Positions 41,539-50,586 of a stretch of 64,000 nt of DNA are shown one piece after another. The stretch comes from Amycolatopsis balhimycina FH 1894 (GTDB lineage Bacteria; Actinomycetota; Actinomycetes; Mycobacteriales; Pseudonocardiaceae): contig NZ_KB913037.1 in NCBI RefSeq assembly GCF_000384295.1, positions 412,762 to 476,761 of the forward strand. The letters run 5' to 3'. The notes below the pieces were generated by a model that saw only the letters and a list, made by a program, of their open reading frames with translations, had not been told where the DNA came from and ran no database searches. A program made the position numbers and the translations under genes. Position 1 is the first letter of the stretch; every line of letters begins with the position of its first letter.

Positions 41539-44157
41539 ATGCGGGTGAAGTGGGGGAAGATTGGACAACCCAGAGTGACCAAGCCGTGGCGGGCGGCCCC
41601 GAGGGCCGCCCTTTCCAGTCCGCTCACGCTGATCGTGGCGGCTGTGACCTCGCTGCTGGCCTGTTTTCTCGGCGCGGCGGCGGTGCTGCAGGCGTCCGCG
41701 GCCGGCGGGGCGACGGTGACCTACCAGACCGGGACCACCTGTCCCGACAGCTACGGCCCGGTATTCGGCAAGGGCAACATGCCGGTCAAGGACATCCCCG
41801 CGCTCACCGGCGCGGTCCAGCGGCAGGCCGCCGCGCACGGCTTCGGCGCCCCCGTCGTCGGCCAGTTCACGAACGTCCTGTTCGGCACGAAGTTCGACGG
41901 CGGCCCGGGTTACAAGGTCCGGCTGGCCTCGCGCGACCAGGTCGGCCTGGACCACCTGACGCTGCAGCAGGGCACGCGCGCGCCCGGGTGGTGGCTGGGC
42001 GATGTGCTGGCCAATGGCGAGCACGTCGGGGTCGGCGCGCATCCGGCTGTCGAGGGCGTCGCGCTGGCGCCGGTCACCGGCGTCTACCGCGATCTGCTCG
42101 ACCCGCCGCCGCGGTGGTGGTGCTCGCAGCAGTCCGGCGCCGTCATCGACCGGCTGGTCAACGACCCGATCGACTCGATCGTGTTCGCCACCGACCGGAA
42201 GACCTTCGACGACGCGATCAAGGCGATCGGCCTGCCCACCATGCAGTACTTCCACATCTCCTTCTACGAGCCGCCGCCGACCACTCTCAGCGGCGCCGAG
42301 GACCTGGTGCAGCGCTCGCGCGACCTCGTCGCCGACGTCCGCGCCGATCTGACCGCCCAGGGGCTCGGCTCGCTGGTCGCCGCCGACGTCCCGACGTTCG
42401 AGCGCTCGGCGCAGATCGCTCGCCAGGCCCGGGACAACGTGTTCGTCTCGATCCTGCCGCTGGCGCTGATCAGCGTCCTGGTCGGCTGCGCCGGCCTCGG
42501 CACGGTGGCCCTGCAGTGGTACCAGCGCCGGCACGCGCAGCTGCGGCTGCTCTCGGCCCGCGGCAGCGGGCCGGCGGCGCTGGGTGGGCTCGCCGTCGCC
42601 GAGCTGGGCCCGCCGATCCTGCTCGGCGGCGCCGCGGGCGCGGTCGCGGCGCGGGTGCTGCTCGGCGTCTACGGGCCACCCGGGGCGCCCGATCCGGCGG
42701 CCGTGCTGCGGGCGGGCGTCGTCGCGGCGGGGACGCTGGTGGTGTCGCTGACGTTGCTGGCGCTCGTCGTCGCCGTGCGGGTGCACCGGGAGTTCGAGCT
42801 GGGCCGGGTGCGCCGCCGCGGCAACCGGGTGCGGCTGCTGGCGTACTTCCCGTGGGAGCTCGCGACGGCCGGGATGGCGTGGCTGGGCTGGACCCGCTTG
42901 GCCGGCTACGGCACCGCGTCACGCCTCGGAAATCCATTACCGCAGGTCGATCCGCTGGCGCTGACCTATCCGGTGTTCGTGGTGCTGACCGTGGGCCTGC
43001 TGACCGCGCGGCTGGCGTGGCTCGCGCTGCACGCCTCGCACCGGGCCCGGTTCTGGTCTCGCCCGGCGCTGCAGCTGGCGATCCGGCGGCTGGCCGGTGC
43101 CCGGGCCCCGGTGACCGGGGTGCTCGTCATCGGCACCCTCGCCATCGGCACGCTGGCCACCGGGATCGGCATCGCCCACGGCCAGGAGGAGGCCCTCGAC
43201 ACGAAGTCGGCGATCTTCGTCGGCAGCAACGCCCGCCTCGACACCGACAGCCCGATCGGCATGGGTGACATCGCGATGCCCGCGTCGCTGGCCGGCACCA
43301 GCACCGTGGTCGGCGAGCTGACCGGCACCGGCGGCGTGGTGCTGGTGGTCGACCCCGCGACGTTCGCCCGCGCCGCCGCGGTGGACCGCGTTCCCGGCGA
43401 CGACCTGGCCGAGCTGCTGCGGAAGATCTCGCAGCCGGACCCGCGCGGCACGCCGGTGATCCGCGTCGGGCACACGGCCAAGCAGACCGGCAAGCTGCCG
43501 GACGGGCTGCCCGACGCCGTCGTCGCCGGTGACCTGCCGGTGTTCCCGATGATCGGCACCTCCCCCGGCTACGTCATCTCGCGCGCGGTGCTCGGCCGGG
43601 CGCAGCTGAACGGGATCCCGAAGTGGAGCGTGCTGACGACGTCGCCGATGGCGGAGGCGACCGCCGCGCTGCGGGCCGCGGGAGTGTTCATCCCGAACCG
43701 GATCAGCCGCGAGTCCGCTTTGGACGGTCTGCCGTTCTTCGTGGTGTCGTGGACGTTCTCGTTCGTGGCGCTGCTGGGCGCGGTGCTCGGGGTGGTCGCG
43801 ATCCTGGCCCTGCTGGTGGCGGTCGAGGTCCGGCGGCGGCAGAACGCGCTGGCCGGGGCGCTGGTGCTGCGGATGGGCATGCGGCCGCGGACGCTGCTGG
43901 CGAGTCACCTGATGGAGCTGGGTGCGCTGAGCGGGCTGGCCATCGTCGTCGGGGTGGTGTGCGGGGTTTCGGTGGCGGGCCTGTCGGTGCCCCGGTTCGA
44001 CCCGGCGACGTTCCTCGCGCCGCGTTCGGAGCTGCCCGATCCGCTGCCGTTCGTGCTGACCGTGCTGGCCGTGGGTGTGCTGGTGGTGGCCCTGGCCGGC
44101 TGGATCGCGGTGCGCTCGGTGCGCACCGCCCGGACCGCGGAGCTGATCCGTGCCTGA
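41539..44157 (+). CDS. FtsX-like ABC transporter permease (MacB type)
   Basis: 872 residues. A transmembrane helix near 30-55 is followed by a large extracytoplasmic domain (60-300), then helices near 315-340 (ILPLALISVLVGCAGLGTVAL), 360-400 and 420-460, a second extracytoplasmic region and a final set of helices (FVALLGAVLGVVAILALLVAVEV, LSGLAIVVGVVCGVSVAG, FVLTVLAVGVLVVALAGWIAV). This double FtsX layout is known from lipoprotein, peptide and antibiotic export or resistance systems. It overlaps the first ATPase gene by 8 bp. Two distinct ATPases follow. Confidence 0.88.
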   Translation: MRVKWGKIGQPRVTKPWRAAPRAALSSPLTLIVAAVTSLLACFLGAAAVLQASAAGGATVTYQTGTTCPDSYGPVFGKGNMPVKDIPALTGAVQRQAAAHGFGAPVVGQFTNVLFGTKFDGGPGYKVRLASRDQVGLDHLTLQQGTRAPGWWLGDVLANGEHVGVGAHPAVEGVALAPVTGVYRDLLDPPPRWWCSQQSGAVIDRLVNDPIDSIVFATDRKTFDDAIKAIGLPTMQYFHISFYEPPPTTLSGAEDLVQRSRDLVADVRADLTAQGLGSLVAADVPTFERSAQIARQARDNVFVSILPLALISVLVGCAGLGTVALQWYQRRHAQLRLLSARGSGPAALGGLAVAELGPPILLGGAAGAVAARVLLGVYGPPGAPDPAAVLRAGVVAAGTLVVSLTLLALVVAVRVHREFELGRVRRRGNRVRLLAYFPWELATAGMAWLGWTRLAGYGTASRLGNPLPQVDPLALTYPVFVVLTVGLLTARLAWLALHASHRARFWSRPALQLAIRRLAGARAPVTGVLVIGTLAIGTLATGIGIAHGQEEALDTKSAIFVGSNARLDTDSPIGMGDIAMPASLAGTSTVVGELTGTGGVVLVVDPATFARAAAVDRVPGDDLAELLRKISQPDPRGTPVIRVGHTAKQTGKLPDGLPDAVVAGDLPVFPMIGTSPGYVISRAVLGRAQLNGIPKWSVLTTSPMAEATAALRAAGVFIPNRISRESALDGLPFFVVSWTFSFVALLGAVLGVVAILALLVAVEVRRRQNALAGALVLRMGMRPRTLLASHLMELGALSGLAIVVGVVCGVSVAGLSVPRFDPATFLAPRSELPDPLPFVLTVLAVGVLVVALAGWIAVRSVRTARTAELIRA

Positions 44158-44842
44158 GAAACCCATCTTTTCCCTGCGCGGCATCGGCGTCGACTACCAG
44201 ACGCCGGCCGGCGTCGTCACCGGCGTCGACGACGTCAGCATCGACGTGCCCGCGCGCGGGATGACCGTGTTCGCGGGGCCGTCCGGGTCGGGGAAGTCGA
44301 CGCTGCTGCGGGTGCTGGGGCTGTTCGAGCCGCCCGCGCGCGGCACGATGACGTTCCAGGGCGCCGACGTCCGCCGGCTCAAGTACCGGGAACGACGGGC
44401 GCTGCGGCGCCACCACCTGGGGCTGGTGTTCCAGAACCCGGCCGACAACCTGCTGGGCTACCTGAGCGTGGCGGACAACCTCCACGCCGCGGCCGAGGCG
44501 GCCGGGACCGAGTGCCGTCCGGACGACATCCTCGGGCAGCTGGGCCTGCACGGCACCGGCGGCTGGAAGATCGCCGCGCTCTCGGGCGGGCAGCAGCAGC
44601 GGCTGGCGTTCGGGTGCGTGCTGGCCGCGCGCTCGACGGTGGTCCTGGCCGACGAGCCGACGTCGCAGCTGGACGAGGCGTCGGCCGATCTGGTGCTGGA
44701 CACCCTGCGGTACCTGGTGGACCAGGATTTCGCGGTGCTCGTCGCCTCGCACGACGAGCGCCTCATCGACCTCGGCGCGCGGGTGGCCCGGCTGCACAAG
44801 GGTTCGCTCGAAGGCGTCGAAGAACGGGAGCTGCCGGCATGA
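44150..44842 (+). CDS. ABC transporter ATP-binding protein, MacB/LolD type
   Basis: 230 residues. Walker A GPSGSGKST, Q-loop LVFQNPADNLLGYL, signature LSGGQQQR, Walker B VVLADEPTSQLDEASADLV and the switch His in VLVASHDERL are all present. The start overlaps the permease gene by 8 bp. It powers the FtsX-type permease, probably together with the second ATPase as a heterodimer. Confidence 0.93.
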   Translation: MPEKPIFSLRGIGVDYQTPAGVVTGVDDVSIDVPARGMTVFAGPSGSGKSTLLRVLGLFEPPARGTMTFQGADVRRLKYRERRALRRHHLGLVFQNPADNLLGYLSVADNLHAAAEAAGTECRPDDILGQLGLHGTGGWKIAALSGGQQQRLAFGCVLAARSTVVLADEPTSQLDEASADLVLDTLRYLVDQDFAVLVASHDERLIDLGARVARLHKGSLEGVEERELPA

Positions 44843-45507
44843 CAATCGTGGAAGCCGTCGGGCTGCGCCGCAGTTTCGCCCATCCGAGCGGGGACATCGA
44901 GGTGCTGCGCGGGCTGGAACTGCGCGTCGGCGCCGGTGAGCTGGTGACGGTGTCGGGCCGGTCGGGGTCGGGCAAGAGCGCGTTGCTGGCGCTGCTGTGC
45001 GGGTTCGACTCCCCCGACTCCGGCTGTGTGCTGCTCGACGGCGTCCCGATCAGCGGCGCGCCGCCGTGGCACACCTGCGCGGTGCTGCCGCAGGCACTGG
45101 GGCTGGCCAACGAGCTGACGATCGCGGAGAACGTCGCCCTGCCGCTGCGGTTGCGCGCCGACGTCCCGCGCCCGGCACCGGCGGCGATCGCCGAGCGGGT
45201 CACCGGGCTGCTGGACGAGCTGGGCATCGGCGAGCTCGGCGACCGCTACCCCCTGGAGGTGTCGTTCGGGCAGCAGCAGCGGGTCGCGCTCGCCCGCGCG
45301 GTCGCCGGGCGGCCGCGGGTCCTGCTGACCGACGAGCCGACCGCGCACCTGGACGCCGGCTCGACGCCCCGGGTGCTGCGGTTGCTGCGCCGGTGTGCCG
45401 AGGAGGGGGCGGCGGTGATCGTCGCGACCCACGACGACGAGGTCCACCGCATCGCCGACCGCCGCGTCCGCCTGCTCGACGGGGTGCTTACGGCGCTGCT
45501 GGACTGA
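44839..45507 (+). CDS. ABC transporter ATP-binding protein, second subunit
   Basis: 222 residues. Walker A GRSGSGKSA, a Q-loop region AVLPQALGLANELT, a degenerate signature SFGQQQR in place of LSGGQ, Walker B VLLTDEPTAHLD and the switch His in VATHDDE are seen. The altered signature suggests one of two composite ATP sites is weak, as in asymmetric heterodimers. ATGA overlap with the first ATPase gene. Its end overlaps the convergent monooxygenase gene by about 20 bp. Confidence 0.92.
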   Translation: MTIVEAVGLRRSFAHPSGDIEVLRGLELRVGAGELVTVSGRSGSGKSALLALLCGFDSPDSGCVLLDGVPISGAPPWHTCAVLPQALGLANELTIAENVALPLRLRADVPRPAPAAIAERVTGLLDELGIGELGDRYPLEVSFGQQQRVALARAVAGRPRVLLTDEPTAHLDAGSTPRVLRLLRRCAEEGAAVIVATHDDEVHRIADRRVRLLDGVLTALLD

Positions 45508-46684
45508 CCGAAGCTCCGAAGTCCGGTACCCCGGCGTAGCCGGGCAGTTCGACGCCGTTGATCGCGCGTTCGATCAGCGGCATGAGCGCTGCCATGTCGG
45601 GTTCGGCGTCCGCGGCGGCGGCGTCGCGGCTCTGGACGTGCAGCCGGCCGATCTCCTGGTTGGCCTCGACGAACGGACGCATCAGCGTCTCGTAGCCGGC
45701 GAACCCGGCCTCGGGGTCCCACCCGGCGGCGGCGAGTTCGCCGGCCAGCAGGTAGGCGCCGACGAGGGCCAGCCCGGTGCCGCCACCGGACATCGGCGAC
45801 GAGCTGAACGCCGCGTCGCCGATCAGCCCCACCCGTCCGGCCGACCAGCGGTCCATGACGACTTGGGCGACCTGGTCGAGGTAGAAGTCCGGGGTGTCGT
45901 CCAGGTGCGCGAGGATGCGCGGGGTCCACCAGCCCAGGCCGGCCATCCGCTCCCGCAGCAGGTTCTTCTGCGCCTCGATGTCGCGGTAGTCGACGTCGAA
46001 ACCGGCCGCGGGGAAGGAGAGCATGGCCATCGCCCGGGTGGGGTCCTTGAGGGGCCGCAGGCCGGCGGAGCGTCCCTGGTCCTGGTAGTCGAGCATCCAG
46101 CGGTCGATCCCGAACTCGTTGGGCACGCTGTAGAAGGCCAGGACGAGCCCGAGGTGGCGGAGGAACCGCTCGCGCGGCCCGAAGACCATCCCGCGCAGCG
46201 CCGAGTGCAGCCCGTCGGCCCCGATCACCAGGTCGAAGCGCCGCCGGGCGCCGCTCGCGAGGGTCACGTCGACCCCGTCCGCGTCCTGGGTGAGTTCGGC
46301 GATCCGGTCGCCGAAGAGGTATTCGACCCCGTCACGGGTGTCGTCGTGGAGCACCTGGGAGAGGTCTCCGCGCAGGATCTCGATGTCCGCGATGTAGCCG
46401 TCGCCGCCGTGGTCGTCGGCGCGGAAGGTCTCCAGCACGTTCCCGTCGACGTCCACGGTGTGCGCGCCGGCGGTCTCGGTGCGGGCCGCGCGCACTGCCG
46501 CGTCCAGCCCCATCCGCTTGATGACTTCCTTGGCCACCCCGCGCGCGTCGACCGCCTGCCCACCGGGACGCAACCCGGGTGCCCGCTCGACCACGGTGAC
46601 CTCGGCTCCCCGCCGCTGCAGCCAATGGGCCAGCGCGGGCCCCGCGATACTCGCTCCGGCCACCAAAACCCTGTTCCCGCTCAT
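45488..46684 (-). CDS. FAD-dependent aromatic-ring hydroxylase-like monooxygenase
   Basis: 398 residues from the ATG before SGNRVLVAG; in-frame alternatives lie at 46696 and further upstream. The FAD-binding motif is VLVAGASIAGPALAHWL with E/R at ERAPGLR, a DG-like motif in DLVIGADGLHSALR, and the second FAD motif GRVGLIGDAAFSSSP. This is the PHBH-like fold used to hydroxylate aromatics, tetracyclines or rifamycins with NAD(P)H. The SASPMSGGG region replaces the usual PxxGxG. Isolated gene; substrate unknown, detoxification or antibiotic inactivation possible. Confidence 0.9.
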   Translation of the reverse strand: MSGNRVLVAGASIAGPALAHWLQRRGAEVTVVERAPGLRPGGQAVDARGVAKEVIKRMGLDAAVRAARTETAGAHTVDVDGNVLETFRADDHGGDGYIADIEILRGDLSQVLHDDTRDGVEYLFGDRIAELTQDADGVDVTLASGARRRFDLVIGADGLHSALRGMVFGPRERFLRHLGLVLAFYSVPNEFGIDRWMLDYQDQGRSAGLRPLKDPTRAMAMLSFPAAGFDVDYRDIEAQKNLLRERMAGLGWWTPRILAHLDDTPDFYLDQVAQVVMDRWSAGRVGLIGDAAFSSSPMSGGGTGLALVGAYLLAGELAAAGWDPEAGFAGYETLMRPFVEANQEIGRLHVQSRDAAAADAEPDMAALMPLIERAINGVELPGYAGVPDFGASVSPAAP

Positions 46685-46838
46685 CGCGGCCCCCATCGCC
46701 GATCCCGGATGACGGTCCGGAGTGTAGCGGCCCGCCAACCGATCAGGAATCGAGAAGCGCTGGTCAGCGAGCCGGGAATAGCGTCAGTGAAGTCACGCAA
46801 GCGACGTACCGCAGACCACGACTTCAGGAGCACCGAAG

Positions 46839-47192
46839 ATGAGCACCCAGGGGATCAAGACCGTCCTGCACCCCGTCACCGACCTGGCCGCCGCCAAGGC
46901 CGTCTACACCGCCCTGCTGGGCATCGAGCCGCAGGCCGACGCGCCCTACTACGTCGGCTACGACGCCGAGGGCCAGCACATCGGCCTGGTGCCGAACGGC
47001 GCGCAGCAGGGCATGACCGGGCCGGTGACGTACTGGCACGTCGGCGACATCGAGGCGAAGCTCGCCGAGGTGACCGCGGCGGGCGCGAAGGTCAAGGACG
47101 AGCCGAAGGACGTCGGCAACGGGCGCCTGGTGGCGACCTTCACCGACGCCGACGGCAACGTCCTTGGCGTACTGCAGGATCCGCAGAACTAG
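46839..47192 (+). CDS. VOC-family (glyoxalase/bleomycin-resistance-like) protein
   Basis: 117 residues, one VOC domain: a beta-alpha-beta-beta-beta unit (KTVLHPVTDLAAAKAVYTALLG) and a second unit (VTYWHVGDIEAKLAEVTAAGAKV...FTDADGNVLGVLQD). His in HPV, a late Asp/Glu position and the GxH region could bind a metal, but the usual set is incomplete. It overlaps the convergent SDR gene by 4 bp. Function (detoxification or small-molecule binding) not defined. Confidence 0.88.
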   Translation: MSTQGIKTVLHPVTDLAAAKAVYTALLGIEPQADAPYYVGYDAEGQHIGLVPNGAQQGMTGPVTYWHVGDIEAKLAEVTAAGAKVKDEPKDVGNGRLVATFTDADGNVLGVLQDPQN

Positions 47193-48028
47193 CCGAGCGC
47201 GGTGGCCCGGCTGACCTCTTCCCAGGCGGCCAGGTCCGCCGCGACGGCCTCGTGGTGGGCGCGGATCGCTTCGACGGCGTCCGCGCCCAGCGCGAGCCGC
47301 AGCGGGGCGTCGTCGCTGCCCACCGCGCGGAGGATCGCCGCGGCCGCCTTGGCCGGGTCGCCGGGCTGGGTGCCGTCCATGTTCTCGACCGCTTCGCGCG
47401 TTCCGCCGGTCGATACGGCGTAGGCGTCGATCGTGCGGGAGCGGTGCATCCGGCCGCCGCCGAACTCGGTGCGGAACGCGCCGGGCTCGACGATCAGCAC
47501 CTTCACCCCGAACGGCGCGACCTCCGCGGCCAGTGCCTCGGAGATGCCCTCCAGCGCGAACTTGGTCGCGCAGTAGGCGCCGTAGCCGGGCGGGGACAGC
47601 TGCCCGCCCATCGAGCTGATCTGCACGACCGTGCCGCTGCCCTGCGCGCGCAGGTGCGGCAGGACGGCCTTGGTGACCGCGACCGCGCCGAAGAACATGA
47701 CCTCCATCAGCGCGCGCAGTTCGTCCATGGTGAGTTCTTCGACCGCGCCGACCGAGCCGCTGCCGGCGTTGTTGACCACGACGTCGATCCGGCCGAACTC
47801 CTCGAGCGCGGTCTTCACCGCCGTGTCGATCTGCCCGGGGTCGGTGACGTCCAGTGCCGCGGTCCGGATCCGGTCGCCGCCGCGCTCCCGCAGTTCTGCC
47901 AGCGTTTCCGGCCGCCGGGCGGTGGCCAGCACTCGGTCGCCCGCGGCCAGCGCGGCCAGCGCGATTTCCCGGCCGAAGCCGGCGGAGCAGCCGGTGATCA
48001 GCCAGACGCGGCCGTCGGTGTTCGTCAT
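47189..48028 (-). CDS. Short-chain dehydrogenase/reductase
   Basis: 279 residues, classical SDR. The cofactor motif TGCSAGFG, NNAG in VVVNNAGSG, and the catalytic Ser (ISSMGG) and YxxxK (GAYCATK) are present. A basic residue after the second strand (ATARRPE) favours NADPH. It is divergent from the LysR gene by 97 bp, a layout in which the LysR protein normally controls the SDR gene. Substrate unknown. Confidence 0.93.
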   Translation of the reverse strand: MTNTDGRVWLITGCSAGFGREIALAALAAGDRVLATARRPETLAELRERGGDRIRTAALDVTDPGQIDTAVKTALEEFGRIDVVVNNAGSGSVGAVEELTMDELRALMEVMFFGAVAVTKAVLPHLRAQGSGTVVQISSMGGQLSPPGYGAYCATKFALEGISEALAAEVAPFGVKVLIVEPGAFRTEFGGGRMHRSRTIDAYAVSTGGTREAVENMDGTQPGDPAKAAAAILRAVGSDDAPLRLALGADAVEAIRAHHEAVAADLAAWEEVSRATALG

Positions 48029-48125
48029 CTTCGGTGTCCTCCCAGTGGTTTCCTCCCTCCATCCTGGAGACGATCACGGCCGGGCCGCCAACACCGATGC
48101 CCTGCCACAGCTACAGTCTGAGCCT

Positions 48126-48695
48126 GTGACCCCTGAGCTGCGGCAGCTTCGCTACTTCGTCGCCGTCGCCGACGAAACCAGCTTCACGCGCGCCGCCGCG
48201 GGCCTGCACATCGCGCAGCAGTCGCTGTCGCAGCAGATCACCGTGCTGGAACGGGCTTTGGGGGCGCGGCTGTTCGACCGCGACGCGCGCGGGGCGCGGC
48301 TCACCGCCGTCGGGCAGCTGTTCCTGCCGGAGGCCCGCGCGGTGCTGGCTCGCGCCGAAGAAGCCGTCGCGACGCTCGGCCGGGCGGTGCGCGGCGAGAT
48401 CGGCAGCGTGCGGCTGGTCTTCCTCGCCACGACGGCGAACTACCTGCTGCCGCCGGTGGTGCGCGCGGTCCGCGAGCGGTTCCCCGATCTGGCGGTGACG
48501 ACGGCCGAGGCGTCGATCGCCGAGCTCGTCGACGGCCTGCGCGAAGGCCGGTTCGACCTGGCCTTCACCCGGCCGCCGCTGGTCGAGGACCTGGTGTCGC
48601 GGACGCTGCTGACCGAGGAGGTCTGCGCGGTGCTTCCGGCGGAGCATCCACTGGCCGGCCTCGCTGCGGCCACCGACCTGACCGAGGCAGGCTAG
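48126..48695 (+). CDS. LysR-type regulator, C-terminally truncated
   Basis: 189 residues against about 300 for the family. The N-terminal winged helix (LRQLRYFVAVADETSFTRAAAGLHIAQQSLSQQITVLE) and the first effector subdomain (VRLVFLATTANYLLPPVVRAV) are intact, but the reading stops with TAG shortly after LAGLAAATDLTEAG, where half of the ligand-binding domain should follow. The stop overlaps the convergent azoreductase stop (ctag). A deletion joining the two genes is the simplest explanation. It could still bind DNA and dimerise but probably not sense its ligand normally. Confidence 0.8.
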   Translation: MTPELRQLRYFVAVADETSFTRAAAGLHIAQQSLSQQITVLERALGARLFDRDARGARLTAVGQLFLPEARAVLARAEEAVATLGRAVRGEIGSVRLVFLATTANYLLPPVVRAVRERFPDLAVTTAEASIAELVDGLREGRFDLAFTRPPLVEDLVSRTLLTEEVCAVLPAEHPLAGLAAATDLTEAG

Positions 48696-49321
48696 AACGC
48701 CTTCGCGACGTCGCGGGCCGTTTCGTGGGCGACGCGGGACACCTCCGCGGCGTCGCCGGTGAGGGTGGGGTGGAACCGGATCTCGGCGACGTCGTCGATG
48801 CCGGTCCAGTTCAGCCAGCCGGTGAAGAACGGCGCCTGGAAGTCCGCGCCGAACTCGGGGCCGACGCCGGGTCCCCACACCGCGCTGGTGTAGATGACGG
48901 CGGCGCGCTTGCCGCGGCCGGCCAGCAGGTGCTGGTAGCCGGTCGCGGGGTCGATGCCGAAGATCAAGCCGGGCTGGGACACGACGTCGACGAACTGCTT
49001 GAGCACGTACGGCACCCCGGAGTTCCACATCGGCACGCTGAACAGGATCCGGTCGGCGGCGTCGAACCGGGCGAAGGCCTCGGTGGCCGCATGCCACGCT
49101 TCGGCTTCCTCGCCCTGCGGGGTGCCGCCACCGAAGACGGTCATCTTGGCGCGGGCGGCGGCCGGGCCGAACGCGGGCAGCGAGCCGTCCCAGAGGTCCC
49201 ATTCGTCGATCTCGGCGCCGGGGTGGATGGTGCGGTAGGTGTCCAGGAAAGTAGCTGCCAGGCGCAGCGACTGGGAGTTCTCGCCGCGGGGCGAGGCGGA
49301 GATGTGCAGCAGATCGGGCAT
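48692..49321 (-). CDS. FMN-dependent NADH-azoreductase / NAD(P)H quinone reductase (AzoR-like)
   Basis: 209 residues, flavodoxin-like fold. The N-terminal HISASPRGENSQS forms the FMN phosphate loop, with MWNSGVPYVLKQFVDVV and TSAVWGPG as the next FMN-contacting segments. Such enzymes reduce quinones and azo compounds by two electrons, preventing redox cycling. Transcribed alone, leftward, from a promoter with two palindromic operators. Its stop overlaps the truncated LysR gene. Confidence 0.92.
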   Translation of the reverse strand: MPDLLHISASPRGENSQSLRLAATFLDTYRTIHPGAEIDEWDLWDGSLPAFGPAAARAKMTVFGGGTPQGEEAEAWHAATEAFARFDAADRILFSVPMWNSGVPYVLKQFVDVVSQPGLIFGIDPATGYQHLLAGRGKRAAVIYTSAVWGPGVGPEFGADFQAPFFTGWLNWTGIDDVAEIRFHPTLTGDAAEVSRVAHETARDVAKAF

Positions 49322-49344
49322 GTCGGTGCTCCTCGGCAGCGTTT

Positions 49345-49395
49345 CGGACCACAGTCCGGTTATGCCTCCGACCGTATCGGACCGGAGTCCGGTTA
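49345..49395 (-). promoter_or_regulatory. Paired palindromic operators over the azoreductase promoter
   Basis: CGGACCACAGTCCGGTTA (49345-49362) and CGGACCGGAGTCCGGTTA (49378-49395) are direct copies 33 bp apart (about three helical turns), each with a CGGAC/GTCCG dyad. On the minus strand TTGACT overlaps the distal site and ATACGG lies 17 bp on. This is typical of TetR/MarR-type repression; the regulator is not encoded beside it. Confidence 0.65.
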
Positions 49396-49473
49396 GTCAA
49401 GGCGCCGGGAGTGATCGGTGACGCACCGTGTCCGGACCAGGAGTCGATCACCCGATCCGTAGAATCGACGGCG

Positions 49474-50553
49474 ATGCGACGTCTTCGGTGGTACTGGGGG
49501 GCCCTGGTCCTCGCGTGCGTGGCCTTGCTGGCCGGGTTCTTCGTCTTCTTCGGCTCGGAAAGCCGGCCAGGCCACCCGCAGCCGCGGCAGGGACCGCCCG
49601 GCACCGGCCCGCTCACCGTCGTCGCGATGGGTGACAGCACCGTCTCCGGCGAAGGCGCCGGCCAGTACACCGCCGCCACCAACGGCCAGGGCGGCAACTG
49701 GTGCCACCGCTCCCCCAACGCGTTCGTCGAAAAGATCACCGTCCCCGGCGTCACCGCGCACGTCAACCTCGGCTGTTCCGGCGCGCCCGCCGAGCAGGTC
49801 GCGCTCGGCGACGTCAAACAGTGGACGGAAGGCTCACAGGCACAGCAGCTGGCGGCACTGGTGAAGGACCACCGGGTGGCCGCGGTGGTGATCGCGGTCG
49901 GCGCGAACGACGAGCCGAAGTTCTCCAACCAGGTCACCGAGTGCTTCAAGGCGTGGTTCAACCCCGGCGGCCCACCGTGCAGCACGGCGCTGAAGCAGAG
50001 CTGGCAGTCCAAAGTGGACGCGATGGTGCCGAAGGTCGCGAAGGCGGTCTCGGACGTGAAGACGGTGCTGGCGCAGGCGGGATACGTGCCCGCGGACTAC
50101 CAGCTGATCCTGCAGTCCTACGCCGCCCCGATCGGCCCCGACCTGCCGGAGGACCTGCGCACCCTCAACGGCTGCCCGTTCCGGGTCGAGGACCTGCGCT
50201 GGATTTCCCAGACCGGCATCGGTGTCCTGTCGTCGGGACTGAAAGCGGCCGCGCGCGAGTCCGGCGCGCGGTTCCTGGACCTGGCCAAGGCGGGCGTGAA
50301 GCACGAGGCGTGCAGCGGCGGCGCGAACCCCGCCACGGAGTGGTTCACGCGGCTGACGCTGCAGCTGGCCGACCTCGGCCGGACCGAACGCGCCGGGCAC
50401 GCGCTGCAGGAGTCGTTCCACCCCAACACCGCCGGCCACACCGCGATCGCCAACTGCGTCACCGAGTTCATCGCGGCCCGCGACGGCAACGCGTCCTGCC
50501 TGGCGGGCGCGGACGGCAAGCTGCACGCGGCCCCGGAAGTCGTCGCCCGCTGA
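49474..50553 (+). CDS. Membrane-anchored or secreted SGNH/GDSL hydrolase
   Basis: 359 residues. An N-terminal hydrophobic segment (ALVLACVALLAGFFVFFG) after MRRLRWYW acts as a signal anchor or signal peptide. The SGNH blocks follow: Ser in VVAMGDSTVSGEG, Gly/Asn in VAVVIAVGANDEPKF, and Asp/His-type residue in SFHPNTAGHTAIANC. Six or more Cys suggest disulfides outside the cell. Likely esterase or lipase on extracellular substrates. ATG 49474 is chosen because it gives the signal segment directly. Confidence 0.88.
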   Translation: MRRLRWYWGALVLACVALLAGFFVFFGSESRPGHPQPRQGPPGTGPLTVVAMGDSTVSGEGAGQYTAATNGQGGNWCHRSPNAFVEKITVPGVTAHVNLGCSGAPAEQVALGDVKQWTEGSQAQQLAALVKDHRVAAVVIAVGANDEPKFSNQVTECFKAWFNPGGPPCSTALKQSWQSKVDAMVPKVAKAVSDVKTVLAQAGYVPADYQLILQSYAAPIGPDLPEDLRTLNGCPFRVEDLRWISQTGIGVLSSGLKAAARESGARFLDLAKAGVKHEACSGGANPATEWFTRLTLQLADLGRTERAGHALQESFHPNTAGHTAIANCVTEFIAARDGNASCLAGADGKLHAAPEVVAR

Positions 50554-50586
50554 CGCCGGCGCCCGGGGTCGGCGGGGTCCGCGGTG

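Noticed and set aside
45488-46738. Longer start for the FAD monooxygenase giving 416 residues
   Set aside because: The additional N-terminal residues precede the VLVAG FAD-binding strand without homology; ATG 46684 places that strand at the usual distance from the start.
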